NCBI RefSeq assembly: GCF_014194975.1
Contig: NZ_JACIAY010000005.1
Coordinates: 186,001 to 250,000, forward strand
Reading direction: 5' to 3'
Source: Sphingomonas sp. BK580
Lineage (GTDB): Bacteria > Pseudomonadota > Alphaproteobacteria > Sphingomonadales > Sphingomonadaceae
DNA length: 64,000 nt
The notes beneath the pieces were generated by a model. That model was given only the letters and a program-made list of their open reading frames with translations. It did not search any database and had not been told where the DNA came from. The translations under genes and the position numbers were made by a program. Shown here in pieces: positions 46,031-53,869 of this stretch; positions within the stretch are counted from its first letter, which is position 1; each line of letters opens with the position of its first letter.

Positions 46031-47539
46031 TCACTGTCCCCCGCCGGCGACGCGGCGGAGAAAATCCTGGTGCGGCTCGGCCAGCCGCAGCGTGCCCGCG
46101 ATCGCCTCGCGCATCCGCGTCAGGCTATCGGTCAGCGTCGCGACGTCATATTGCTCCGCCAGCGGCGACGGACGCGCGGGCAGGTCGTCGAAGCCGGCGT
46201 AGAGGCTGAGCCAGCTCGCGTCCTGGAACGTGTCCCACTCGCGCCGCACGAACTCGCCCGCGGCGCGCCACGCGTCGAGCTTGGCCTGGAGTCCGTCGGT
46301 CGGCGGCACCGCGCGGATCGCGTCCCAGAAAGGCTCGCCCTCGCGCCGGTTGGGCAGATAGTGGAGCAGCAGGAAGTCGCGGATCCGCTCGAACTCGAGC
46401 ACCGACTGGCGGTTGTAGGTCGCCGCCAACCGCGGGTCGAAGCCCTCGTCGGGGAACAGCGGGGCGAGCCGGTCGAGCCCCGACTGGATCAGCGAGATGC
46501 TGGTCGACTCGAGCGGCTCGAGGAAGCCCGAGGCGAGCCCCAGGCCCACCACATTCTTCTCCCAGAAGCGCGCGCGATGCCCGGCGGTGAAGCGCAGCCG
46601 GTTGGCGGACGCGAGCGCCTCGCCCTCCAGGCTGTCGCGCAGCAGCGCCTCCGCCTCATCGTCGCTCGCGAAGTCGGAGCAATAGACATAGCCGTTGCCG
46701 GTGCGGTGGCGCAGCGGGATATGCCACTGCCACCCCGCCGGGCGCGCCGTCGCGGTGGTGAGCGGGCGATGCGGGCCCGACGCGCGGCACGGGATCGCCA
46801 CCGCGCGGTCGCACGGCAGCCAGCGGCGCCAGTCGACGTACGGCACCTCCATCGCCTCGCCGAGCAGCAGGCTGCGAAAGCCCGAGCAATCGATCCACAG
46901 GTCGCCCTCGACGCGCGAGCCGTCCTCGAGCCGCACCGCCTCGACCGTGCCGCGCTCGCCGTGGCGGAACACCTCGGTGATCCGACCCTCGACGTGGCGG
47001 ACGTGGTTGGCCAGCGCGAGCCGCTTGAGCAGCGCGGCGAACTTGGAGGCGTCGAAGTGGAGCGCGAAGTTGAACACGCCGAGATCGTTGGCGGGTCGAT
47101 CGGCGGGCGGCAGGAACAGGTCGCGCTCGGCCAGCTGGGTCGCGACGCAATAGGCGCCGAGCGAGGTAGGGTCGCCCGCCTGGCGCAGCTTGAGCCAGTA
47201 ATGGTGGAAGGCGACGCCGCGTGCCGCCACGCCGTAGAGACCGAAGGGGTGGAAGAAATCGTGGCCGTCGCGCTGCCAGTCGCGGAAGCGGATGCCGTAT
47301 TTGATCGTGCCCTCGGTCTCGCGCAGCACCTCCGCCTCGCCGAGCTCGACCGCGGCGAGGAAGTCGCGGATCGCGGGCACGGTCGCCTCGCCGACGCCGA
47401 CGGTGCCGATCGCGGCGCTCTCGACGACGGTGATGACGAGACGAAGGTGGGCGAAGCGCCGCGCCAGCCAGGTCGCCGCCATCCAGCCGGCGGTCCCCCC
47501 GCCGACGATCGTGATCGAGCGGATCGGTGCGTGCGTCAT
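46031..47539 (-). CDS. Flavin-dependent tryptophan halogenase family protein
   Basis: This 502-residue protein has the FAD motif VGGGTAGWMAA (residues 12-22), catalytic Lys80 in GTIKYG, the halogenase WxWxIP motif as WQWHIP (270-275) and FLEPLESTSI (339-348) carrying the catalytic Glu and halide-contacting residues. All key halogenase residues are present, so hypohalous acid chemistry is possible. The substrate is unknown: no biosynthetic gene cluster surrounds it. It sits between a TonB receptor and a GH2 gene, as many sphingomonad and xanthomonad homologues do. ATG 47539 has GAGGGA upstream. Confidence 0.9.
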   Translation of the reverse strand: MTHAPIRSITIVGGGTAGWMAATWLARRFAHLRLVITVVESAAIGTVGVGEATVPAIRDFLAAVELGEAEVLRETEGTIKYGIRFRDWQRDGHDFFHPFGLYGVAARGVAFHHYWLKLRQAGDPTSLGAYCVATQLAERDLFLPPADRPANDLGVFNFALHFDASKFAALLKRLALANHVRHVEGRITEVFRHGERGTVEAVRLEDGSRVEGDLWIDCSGFRSLLLGEAMEVPYVDWRRWLPCDRAVAIPCRASGPHRPLTTATARPAGWQWHIPLRHRTGNGYVYCSDFASDDEAEALLRDSLEGEALASANRLRFTAGHRARFWEKNVVGLGLASGFLEPLESTSISLIQSGLDRLAPLFPDEGFDPRLAATYNRQSVLEFERIRDFLLLHYLPNRREGEPFWDAIRAVPPTDGLQAKLDAWRAAGEFVRREWDTFQDASWLSLYAGFDDLPARPSPLAEQYDVATLTDSLTRMREAIAGTLRLAEPHQDFLRRVAGGGQ

Positions 47540-47556
47540 GAAGCGTCCCTCACCCG

Positions 47557-47588
47557 CCACCGCTCCTGCCCGAGGGCGGGAGCGGTGG
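47557..47588 (-). terminator. Hairpin between second TonB receptor and halogenase genes
   Basis: A 15-bp stem with one mismatch (CCACCGCTCC...GGAGCGGTGG, loop GAG... ) lies 9 bp past the receptor stop. It overlaps the leader of the halogenase gene. It could limit read-through or stabilise the receptor mRNA end; there is no T-run. Confidence 0.5.
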
Positions 47589-47597
47589 CCAGGGCGA

Positions 47598-50500
47598 TCA
47601 GAAGCGGACGCGCGCGCCGGCGATGAAGCGCCGCTCGTAGATGTTCTCGTACAGCACCTGGTCGGGCCAGGTGAGGTAGTAACGCTCGGTCTCCGCGGTC
47701 AGGTTGGAGGCCTGGCCGTAGAGGGTCAGGAAGGGAGTCACGTCGTACGAGATCGAGGCGTCGAGATAGTTGGTGGGCTGCTGATACTGCGCGAGGCCGT
47801 CGATGCCGCCGTAGTTGGACGACACCAGCCGCTTCGAGCGGTAATTGTAGGCCACGCGTGCCTGCAGACCGTATTTCTCGAACCACAGCGCGGCGTTGAT
47901 CTGGTGCTTCGAATTGTCCTGGAACGGCTGGTTGTTGCCGGCCAGGTCGACGAGCCCCGCGTCGCCCAGCGACAGCGTGTAGTTGGCGTCGACGCCGAAG
48001 CCGCCGAACAGCCCGTTGACACCGTAGTCGGCGAGCGACTGACGCGCCGAGAGCTCGATCCCCTTGAGCGTGCCGCCCTCACCCTGCCGGAAGGTGTTGG
48101 TGACGACCTGGCGGCGGATCACGCCGTCGTTGTCGGGGATGTCGCTGCGCAGCTCGGTGGTGCGATCGATGAAGCTGTCGACCGCGATGTAGAAGGCGCC
48201 CGCCGCGATCAGGCTCGACCGGCCCGTGTAATATTCGAGGCTGCCCTCGACGTTGGTGGCGCGCCACGGGTTGAGGTTCGGATTGCCGAGCGAGTCGGCG
48301 GTGCGCGCCTCGAAGAGATTGGTGGCGGTGTTGATCGCATAGTTGATGTTGAGACCGCCGCCCCACTGCTGGAAGTCGAGCAGCGTCATCGTCTTCGAGA
48401 ATGCGGCGCGGGCGCGCAGCTTGTCGGTCACGTCGAACGCGATGTTGATCGAGGGCAGGAAGTCGGTGAACTCGCGCTGGGTACGCACGTCGCCCGCGTC
48501 CACGCCCGCGACCCCGTAGGGCTGCGGCACGCCGACGATATTCTGCCGCACGTTGAGCCGCGTGTTGACGACCTGCAGGCCGCCGTTGGCGCGGAACGGC
48601 ATGCCGAGCAGCTCGCCCTCGCCCGAGACCTGGGCATAGCCCGAGATCTGGCGCGTGTTGACGTCGAACGACAGCGCCGGGTTGATGACGTTCACGCTGC
48701 CCGGGTAGAACTTGTTCTGCCAGGCCTCGCTGTCGTCCATCGCCTTCGGATCGAGCGCCCACAGCGTCGGCGCGCCGGCGGCCGGGAGCTGATACTGCTT
48801 GATCAGCCCGGCGAAGATCGGGTCGGTCGCCTGGCGCGTCAGCCCGGCGGTGTAACCGCGGCCCTGCGCGTCCAGGACGGGGCAGTATTTGTCGTCGAGA
48901 TTGACGTCGAACGCCTTCCACTTGACCAGGCAGCCCGCCGCCGGGTTGGCCGGGTTGTCGGTGTTGCCGGCATAGACCGGTGAGGCGCGATCGAACGTGT
49001 ACTGGTTCACGCTGCGCTCGCCGTAGCGCGCGCCGAAAGCGATCTTGAGCTGGTCGTTCGGCTGCCACTCGCCGTCGGCGCGCAGCGCCCAGATGTCACC
49101 CTTCTGGTAGACGTTGCCCTCGGACGAGACGGTCTTCAGGCCGTAGCGTGAGGCGTCACCCGCCTGGGCGAGGAAACCGGGCGAGAAGCCGAAGACGGGC
49201 GCCCCGCTCGAATAATCCACCGTCGCGGTGTCGCTGTAGACCTGGTAGCCGGTCGGGTTGAAGGTGCGGTCGCCGCCGACCGAGGCGGGGTAGTTGCCGA
49301 GGCCGCCATTGGCGACGCCGGGGGTGCGCGGCGTGCCGTCGGCCTGATAGCCCCATTGGCGGCCGTTGGTCAGGCTGAACTGGGTGTACGACTGGTCGCG
49401 GTCGCGATTGGCCTTGCCGTAGATGCCGCGCACGGTCGCCTTGAACGTGTCGCTCGGCTTCCAGTCGAGCTGCACGTTGTAGTTCTGCGACTCGCTCTTG
49501 GTGCGGAAGGTCTCCGAGTAGCTGTCGAAGCTCGGCAGCGCGTAGGTATACTGCTGGACCGTGTTGACGTTGTAGCCGCCCGAGGTGGCGCCGGTGTCGC
49601 GCGATTTGGTCGGCGAGAAGGGCGACGACAGCCAGTCGATGTTCTGGAACTGGAAGCCGGCGGTGCGGTCATACTGCGTCTGGCGCGTGTAGAAGCCGTC
49701 CGCGGTCAGTCGCAGCGCGTCGTTGATCTCGAACTGGAAGGACGCGTTCGCGCCGAAGCGCTGGCGATCGGTGATGCGGTTCCATGCGGTGTGCGACTGC
49801 GGCGTGATGAACGCGTCATTGGCGTCGCCGTCACCGTTGACGTCGTAGCCGGTGATGTTGCCGCTCGCGTCGCGCACCGGCGTGCCGCGGCTGACGCCGT
49901 TGTTGCCGACCGCGAAATCGCCCTGGTTGGTGGCGCTGCCCGACTCGTTGCGCAGCGCGACACCATAGTCCTGCACGCCGCGGAAGCTGTTCGCGAGCGT
50001 CAGGTCGCTGTACGACGCCGACACGAGCAGGCCGACACGGTCGCCATGGAAGGCGACGAGCCCGTTGAACGACGGGTTCCACTTCTCGGTCTTGTCGCCG
50101 TACTGGCCCTCCCCGGCGGCAGAGAAGGTGAGGCCCTGCTTGAGGTCGAACGGACGCCGCGTGAGCAGGTCGATCGTGCCGGTGAGGCCGGCCTGCTGGA
50201 GCGACGCGGTCGGCGACTTGAACACGGTCGCGCCCGAGAAGAGCTGCGACGGGATGTCGGTGAAGTTGGGCTGCACCGTCGTCACCGAGTTGGCGCCGAG
50301 GAACTGCTCGCCGTTGAGCAGGGTGGTCACCTGCGGCAGGCCGCGGATGTTGACCGCGGCGCCCTCGCCCGCGTCGCGGCGGATCTGCACGCCGGGGATA
50401 CGCTGGAGCGAGTCGGAGATGGTGACGTCGGGCAGCTTGCCGATGTCCTGCGCGCTGATCGCCTCGACCACGCTGTCGGCGTTGCGCTTCACCTCGATCG

Positions 50501-50726
50501 CGCGCGCCTGCGAGGCGCGGATGCCGGTGACGACGATCTCGGCGGGCTCCTCGCCCGCCTGGTCGGGGGCGGCAACGCGGTCCGGATCGGTCGTGGCCGC
50601 GTCGCCGGTGGCGGTGCCTGCGCCGGTCTGCGCCAGCGCGTCGATCGGCAGGCCGAGCAACCCGACCAGCGAAACGGCGGCGAGCAGCTTCGCGCGGCTC
50701 GCGTTCAACCCATTGAGCCCCTTCAT
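47598..50726 (-). CDS. TonB-dependent receptor, CUT type
   Basis: This 1042-residue outer-membrane receptor has a signal peptide (LLAAVSLVGLLGLPIDALA), TonB-box-like AEIVVTGIRASQ, plug motifs (VVEAISAQDIGKLPDVTISD, QRIPGVQIRRD, VNIRGLPQV) and a barrel ending FIAGARVRF with the canonical C-terminal Phe. The ATG at 50726 follows AAGGAGGGG, a very strong ribosome-binding site. It probably imports the glycan whose processing enzymes follow. No SusD partner is present, as expected for this group. Confidence 0.92.
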   Translation of the reverse strand: MKGLNGLNASRAKLLAAVSLVGLLGLPIDALAQTGAGTATGDAATTDPDRVAAPDQAGEEPAEIVVTGIRASQARAIEVKRNADSVVEAISAQDIGKLPDVTISDSLQRIPGVQIRRDAGEGAAVNIRGLPQVTTLLNGEQFLGANSVTTVQPNFTDIPSQLFSGATVFKSPTASLQQAGLTGTIDLLTRRPFDLKQGLTFSAAGEGQYGDKTEKWNPSFNGLVAFHGDRVGLLVSASYSDLTLANSFRGVQDYGVALRNESGSATNQGDFAVGNNGVSRGTPVRDASGNITGYDVNGDGDANDAFITPQSHTAWNRITDRQRFGANASFQFEINDALRLTADGFYTRQTQYDRTAGFQFQNIDWLSSPFSPTKSRDTGATSGGYNVNTVQQYTYALPSFDSYSETFRTKSESQNYNVQLDWKPSDTFKATVRGIYGKANRDRDQSYTQFSLTNGRQWGYQADGTPRTPGVANGGLGNYPASVGGDRTFNPTGYQVYSDTATVDYSSGAPVFGFSPGFLAQAGDASRYGLKTVSSEGNVYQKGDIWALRADGEWQPNDQLKIAFGARYGERSVNQYTFDRASPVYAGNTDNPANPAAGCLVKWKAFDVNLDDKYCPVLDAQGRGYTAGLTRQATDPIFAGLIKQYQLPAAGAPTLWALDPKAMDDSEAWQNKFYPGSVNVINPALSFDVNTRQISGYAQVSGEGELLGMPFRANGGLQVVNTRLNVRQNIVGVPQPYGVAGVDAGDVRTQREFTDFLPSINIAFDVTDKLRARAAFSKTMTLLDFQQWGGGLNINYAINTATNLFEARTADSLGNPNLNPWRATNVEGSLEYYTGRSSLIAAGAFYIAVDSFIDRTTELRSDIPDNDGVIRRQVVTNTFRQGEGGTLKGIELSARQSLADYGVNGLFGGFGVDANYTLSLGDAGLVDLAGNNQPFQDNSKHQINAALWFEKYGLQARVAYNYRSKRLVSSNYGGIDGLAQYQQPTNYLDASISYDVTPFLTLYGQASNLTAETERYYLTWPDQVLYENIYERRFIAGARVRF

Positions 50727-51038
50727 AAATCCCCTCCTTAGTGGACGCGCTCTTCGGCGATACGTCAATCAAATTGATTTAATCCGTGGAAGTCATGGCC
50801 CTGTCAAGCGGCAAAGCGATCGCCGAACGGCTATGATGTGAACGTTCTCTCACATTATACGGATTAAGTATGATCAAAGCTCGTCAAGTAGCGATCAGGC
50901 GGCGCGCGCCGAGGAAGTCTTCGTGGGAACGCCGCCACCCGCACACCCGCCTTCCCAGCGGAGGTCGCGCTTGACACAGGTGAGTTACCCCAGGTTCACG
51001 CTCTCTGCGTATACAGCTTGCCTCACGTAAGGATAACC
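50727..51038. promoter_or_regulatory. Divergent control region with inverted repeats
   Basis: This 312-bp region between the second TonB receptor and the receptor-like gene is relatively AT-rich. It has a perfect inverted repeat AATCAA-A-TTGATT (50767-50779), TTAATCCG at 50779-50786 with its reverse complement CGGATTAA at 50861-50868, and TATACGGAT at 50856-50864. These suggest one or two operator sites for a transcription factor acting on the receptor operon. Confidence 0.45.
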
Positions 51039-52076
51039 ATGCCGCGTCGCATCCGTTCGCTGTTAGGCTCGCTCAGCACCGAGGTCCGCGCGCATGCCGA
51101 CCGGTCGGAGGCGATCGCGGCGCAGACCAAGCTGCTCGCGCTCAACGCCGCGATCGAGGCAGCGCGTGCCGGCGCGGCGGGGCGCGGGTTCGGCGTCGTC
51201 GCGCAGGAGGTGAAGTCGCTCGCGGCGCAGGCGAGCAGCTCCTCGCACGCGTTCCGCGAGGACCTGCTCGGCCGGCTGCGCCAGGGCAGCGAGATCGCGG
51301 CGGAGCTGGTCAGCGAGCTCGAGGGCGGACGGCTCGGCGAGCTGGCCCAGTCGATTGCGGACGCGCTGGCGCGGATGCTGCACGACCGTTCGGTGGACGT
51401 GCGCTTCCTCGCCTCGGACCATGCCATCCGCGAGAGCCTGCTGCTCGACACCGACCCGCGCGCCGAGGCGCGCGCGCTCGAGCGGCTGCGCGCGCTGCTC
51501 GGCTACTCGCCCTATTTCCTCAACGCCTTCCTCGTCGATGCGGAGGGCAAGGTGCGGGTGTGCGCGCACGAGAATATGGCGGTGCGCGACGTCCATTTCG
51601 CCGACTTCGCGCAATTCCGCCGGGTGCTGTCGGGCGGCGCGACCGCCGGCTGGGTCACCGACGAGGTCTGGGTCAATCCCTGGTCGAACGATCGCAAGGT
51701 GCTCATCTATGTCGCGCCCGTGATGTGCGAGGGCGTGATCGTCGGGATCTGCTACCTCGAGTTCGACTTCGAGGGGCAGGTGGCGGAGCTGATCGGGGTG
51801 ATGAACCGGGCCGCGCGCGCGACGATCTCGATCGTGGATCCGGAGGGGCGCGTGGTCGCCACCACCGGCGGCTATCGCCACCTCGAGCCGCACCCGCACG
51901 TCGTCGCCAGTTCCGAGCGGCTTACCCGTTCGCTCGATGGACTCACCGTCGCTCAGGCGCGGGTGCCGAGCGACCATGGCATGCCGGGGCTGGGGTTCCG
52001 CTGCGTGATCGAGGATCATGTCGCCTCCGAGAGCGAGATCGTCGCCGCCCTGACGCGACGACCGGCCGCGCTCTAG
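51039..52076 (+). CDS. Soluble receptor-like protein: MCP tip then Cache-like domain
   Basis: This 345-residue protein has no membrane helix. Residues 29-66 contain the chemoreceptor signalling-tip sequence [20 protein letters not shown] and following [13 protein letters not shown] predicted coiled helix (70-105) leads to a sensor domain (about 105-260; [61 protein letters not shown]) resembling a Cache/PAS fold. This order is inverted relative to normal MCPs and lacks the long methylation helices. The ATG at 51039 has AAGGAT 6 bp upstream. Confidence 0.7.
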   Translation: MPRRIRSLLGSLSTEVRAHADRSEAIAAQTKLLALNAAIEAARAGAAGRGFGVVAQEVKSLAAQASSSSHAFREDLLGRLRQGSEIAAELVSELEGGRLGELAQSIADALARMLHDRSVDVRFLASDHAIRESLLLDTDPRAEARALERLRALLGYSPYFLNAFLVDAEGKVRVCAHENMAVRDVHFADFAQFRRVLSGGATAGWVTDEVWVNPWSNDRKVLIYVAPVMCEGVIVGICYLEFDFEGQVAELIGVMNRAARATISIVDPEGRVVATTGGYRHLEPHPHVVASSERLTRSLDGLTVAQARVPSDHGMPGLGFRCVIEDHVASESEIVAALTRRPAAL

Positions 52077-52155
52077 CGTCACATACAGGCAGGCGGCGTC
52101 AAACTAAGCCACCGATGAGAGGACCCGATCGCGCTGCGGCACGTTCCAGCGCCCC

Positions 52156-53034
52156 GTGTCCGATCACCTTCTCCCAGCGCTGTCCTTCCTGGTCGCCGAG
52201 AGCGAGCCGCCCGCCGCGCGCGCGCGGCGCCGCGACAGCGTCGGGCGCAGTTCGGGCGAGACCTATGCCGCGCTGCTCGATACGATCGCGCCCGGCGCGC
52301 GAGTCACCCGCGTCACCCCCGCCGACGAGGGCGCGACCCCGCTGACGGCAGCCGATATCGCCGCGCACGACGCGGTGTTCCTCACCGGCTCGCCGCTCCA
52401 CCTCTACGACGACAGCCCCGAGTGCCGCCGCATCATCGCCTTCATGCGCGACGTGTTCGGCTCGGGTGTGCCCTCCTTCGGCTCCTGTGCGGGGCTGCAG
52501 GTCGCGGTGGTCGCGGCCGGCGGGCGCGTGCGTGCGATGGGTGAGCGCCGCGAGGCGGGTTTCGCGCGCCGCATCGCGCCCACCGCTGCGGGACGCGACC
52601 ATCCGCTGCTGCGCGGCCGCCCGCTCGCCTATGACGCTCCCGCGATCCACACCGACGAGGTCGCCGAGCTGCCGGCGGGCGCGACGCTGCTCGCCGGCAA
52701 CGCCGTGGCCGAGGTACAGGCCGCCGAGATCCGCCACGGCGACGGCGTGTTCTGGGGCGTGCAATATCACCCCGAGATCGACCTGGCCGAGGTCGCGGCC
52801 GCGCTGCGGCGCCAGGCCGAGGATCTGATCGAGCACCGGCTCGCGCGCGACGACGACGACGTCAACGCGCAGGCCGCGCTGGTCGAGGCCTTGGGCGCCG
52901 AGCCGGACCGCCGCGATCTCGCCTGGCGGCTCGGGCTCGACTCACAGGTCACCGACGCGGCGACGCGCTCCATCGAGATCCGCAACTTCATCGAGCTGCT
53001 CGTGCTGCCGGCGCGCGCGCGGCGACGCCGCTGA
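52156..53034 (+). CDS. Class I glutamine amidotransferase domain protein
   Basis: This 292-residue protein has an amidotransferase fold with Cys111 in GSCAGLQVAV and His in GVQYHPEID, plus an about 60-residue C-terminal helical extension rich in Asp/Arg. It resembles the GMP-synthase-like GATase proteins that hydrolyse glutamine or gamma-glutamyl bonds. No synthase partner is present. The start is GTG at 52156. The cupin gene follows after 65 bp and may share the transcript. Confidence 0.8.
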   Translation: MSDHLLPALSFLVAESEPPAARARRRDSVGRSSGETYAALLDTIAPGARVTRVTPADEGATPLTAADIAAHDAVFLTGSPLHLYDDSPECRRIIAFMRDVFGSGVPSFGSCAGLQVAVVAAGGRVRAMGERREAGFARRIAPTAAGRDHPLLRGRPLAYDAPAIHTDEVAELPAGATLLAGNAVAEVQAAEIRHGDGVFWGVQYHPEIDLAEVAAALRRQAEDLIEHRLARDDDDVNAQAALVEALGAEPDRRDLAWRLGLDSQVTDAATRSIEIRNFIELLVLPARARRRR

Positions 53035-53099
53035 GCCGCGGGAACGCTCTGCCCGGCTCGAACGTCCGGCTCAACGAGACATCAAGGAAGGACGATCCT

Positions 53100-53516
53100 G
53101 TGACGATCTTCAACAAGGACATGGTCGAGCTCGCGTCGAAGAACGAGCTCTGGCAGAAGGAAGTCTACCGCGACGCCAAGGTGCAGATCGTGCTCATGAG
53201 CATCCCGGCGGGTGAGGAGATCGGCATGGAGACCCATCCCGCCGACCAGACCACCTTCATCGTCGCCGGTGACGCGCAGGTGGTGATCGACGGTCACTCG
53301 ACCAAGGCGGGGCCGAACCACCTCGTTGTCGTCCCCAAGGGCGCGCAGCACAACATCGTCAACAAGGGCAGCGGCGACCTCAAGCTCTTCTCGGTCTACG
53401 CACCGCCGGCCGAGCCCGAGGGCGCCGCGTTCCGCACCAAGGAAGAGGCCGAGGAGGCCGAGAAAGGCCTGCTCGCGAAAGCGGCGGACAAGGTGCGCGA
53501 GGTGGTCGGCCACTGA
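53100..53516 (+). CDS. Small cupin-domain protein
   Basis: This 138-residue protein has a single cupin barrel: metal-ligand candidates in GMETHPADQTTFIVAGDAQ (His, Glu/Gln) and in PNHLVVVPKGAQHNIVN (His). A charged C-terminal helix follows (KEEAEEAEKGLLAKAADKVREVV). Function unknown; similar small cupins bind metal. The start is GTG at 53100, with AAGGAAGG upstream. A bidirectional hairpin follows. Confidence 0.85.
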   Translation: MTIFNKDMVELASKNELWQKEVYRDAKVQIVLMSIPAGEEIGMETHPADQTTFIVAGDAQVVIDGHSTKAGPNHLVVVPKGAQHNIVNKGSGDLKLFSVYAPPAEPEGAAFRTKEEAEEAEKGLLAKAADKVREVVGH

Positions 53517-53521
53517 GGCTG

Positions 53522-53551
53522 GGTGCGGGGGCGTACGCCCGCCCCCGCACC
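53522..53551. terminator. Bidirectional GC hairpin between convergent genes
   Basis: A perfect 12-bp stem (53522-53533 with 53540-53551, 6-base loop) lies between the stops of the cupin gene and the convergent glutaredoxin gene. It probably ends both transcripts, although T-runs are absent. Confidence 0.6.
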
Positions 53552-53555
53552 GATC

Positions 53556-53798
53556 TCAGCCGCGCCGGAGCCAGCGCTGCAGATCGTCGCTGCCGCCGAT
53601 CCGTTCGCCGCCGACGAAGACCTGGGGGGTGGTTTCCACTCCCTGCTCGCGCTCGAACGAATCGACCGCGTCGCGCGTCGCGAGCACGCGATCGTCCACC
53701 TCGTACCCAGCCTGTTCCAGCATCGCCTTGGCCCGCACGCCGAAGGGGCAGACATGGTCGGGCAAGACCATGCGGTAGAGAGTGGCCTGGTGCGTCAT
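53556..53798 (-). CDS. Glutaredoxin-like protein
   Basis: This 80-residue protein has the thioredoxin fold of glutaredoxins: TLYRMVLPDHVCPFGVRAKAM with a CPFG motif, then TTPQVFVGGERIGGSDDL with the cis-Pro and GG motif. Only the first Cys is present (no CPYC), so it is monothiol. It may deglutathionylate or act as a chaperone. GAGGA lies 7 bp before the ATG at 53798. Longer in-frame starts run into the opposite gene's territory and are rejected. Confidence 0.85.
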   Translation of the reverse strand: MTHQATLYRMVLPDHVCPFGVRAKAMLEQAGYEVDDRVLATRDAVDSFEREQGVETTPQVFVGGERIGGSDDLQRWLRRG

Positions 53799-53869
53799 CG
53801 CCTGATCCTCATGCTTCTCAAGAGATATGCGACCTAAGCCGTGCCGGCACCGCGGGTTCCCGACGCGAC

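Noticed and set aside
46031..47539. Natural-product biosynthetic cluster around the halogenase
   Set aside because: No synthetase, ketosynthase or tailoring genes are near; all neighbours are glycan uptake and hydrolysis genes.
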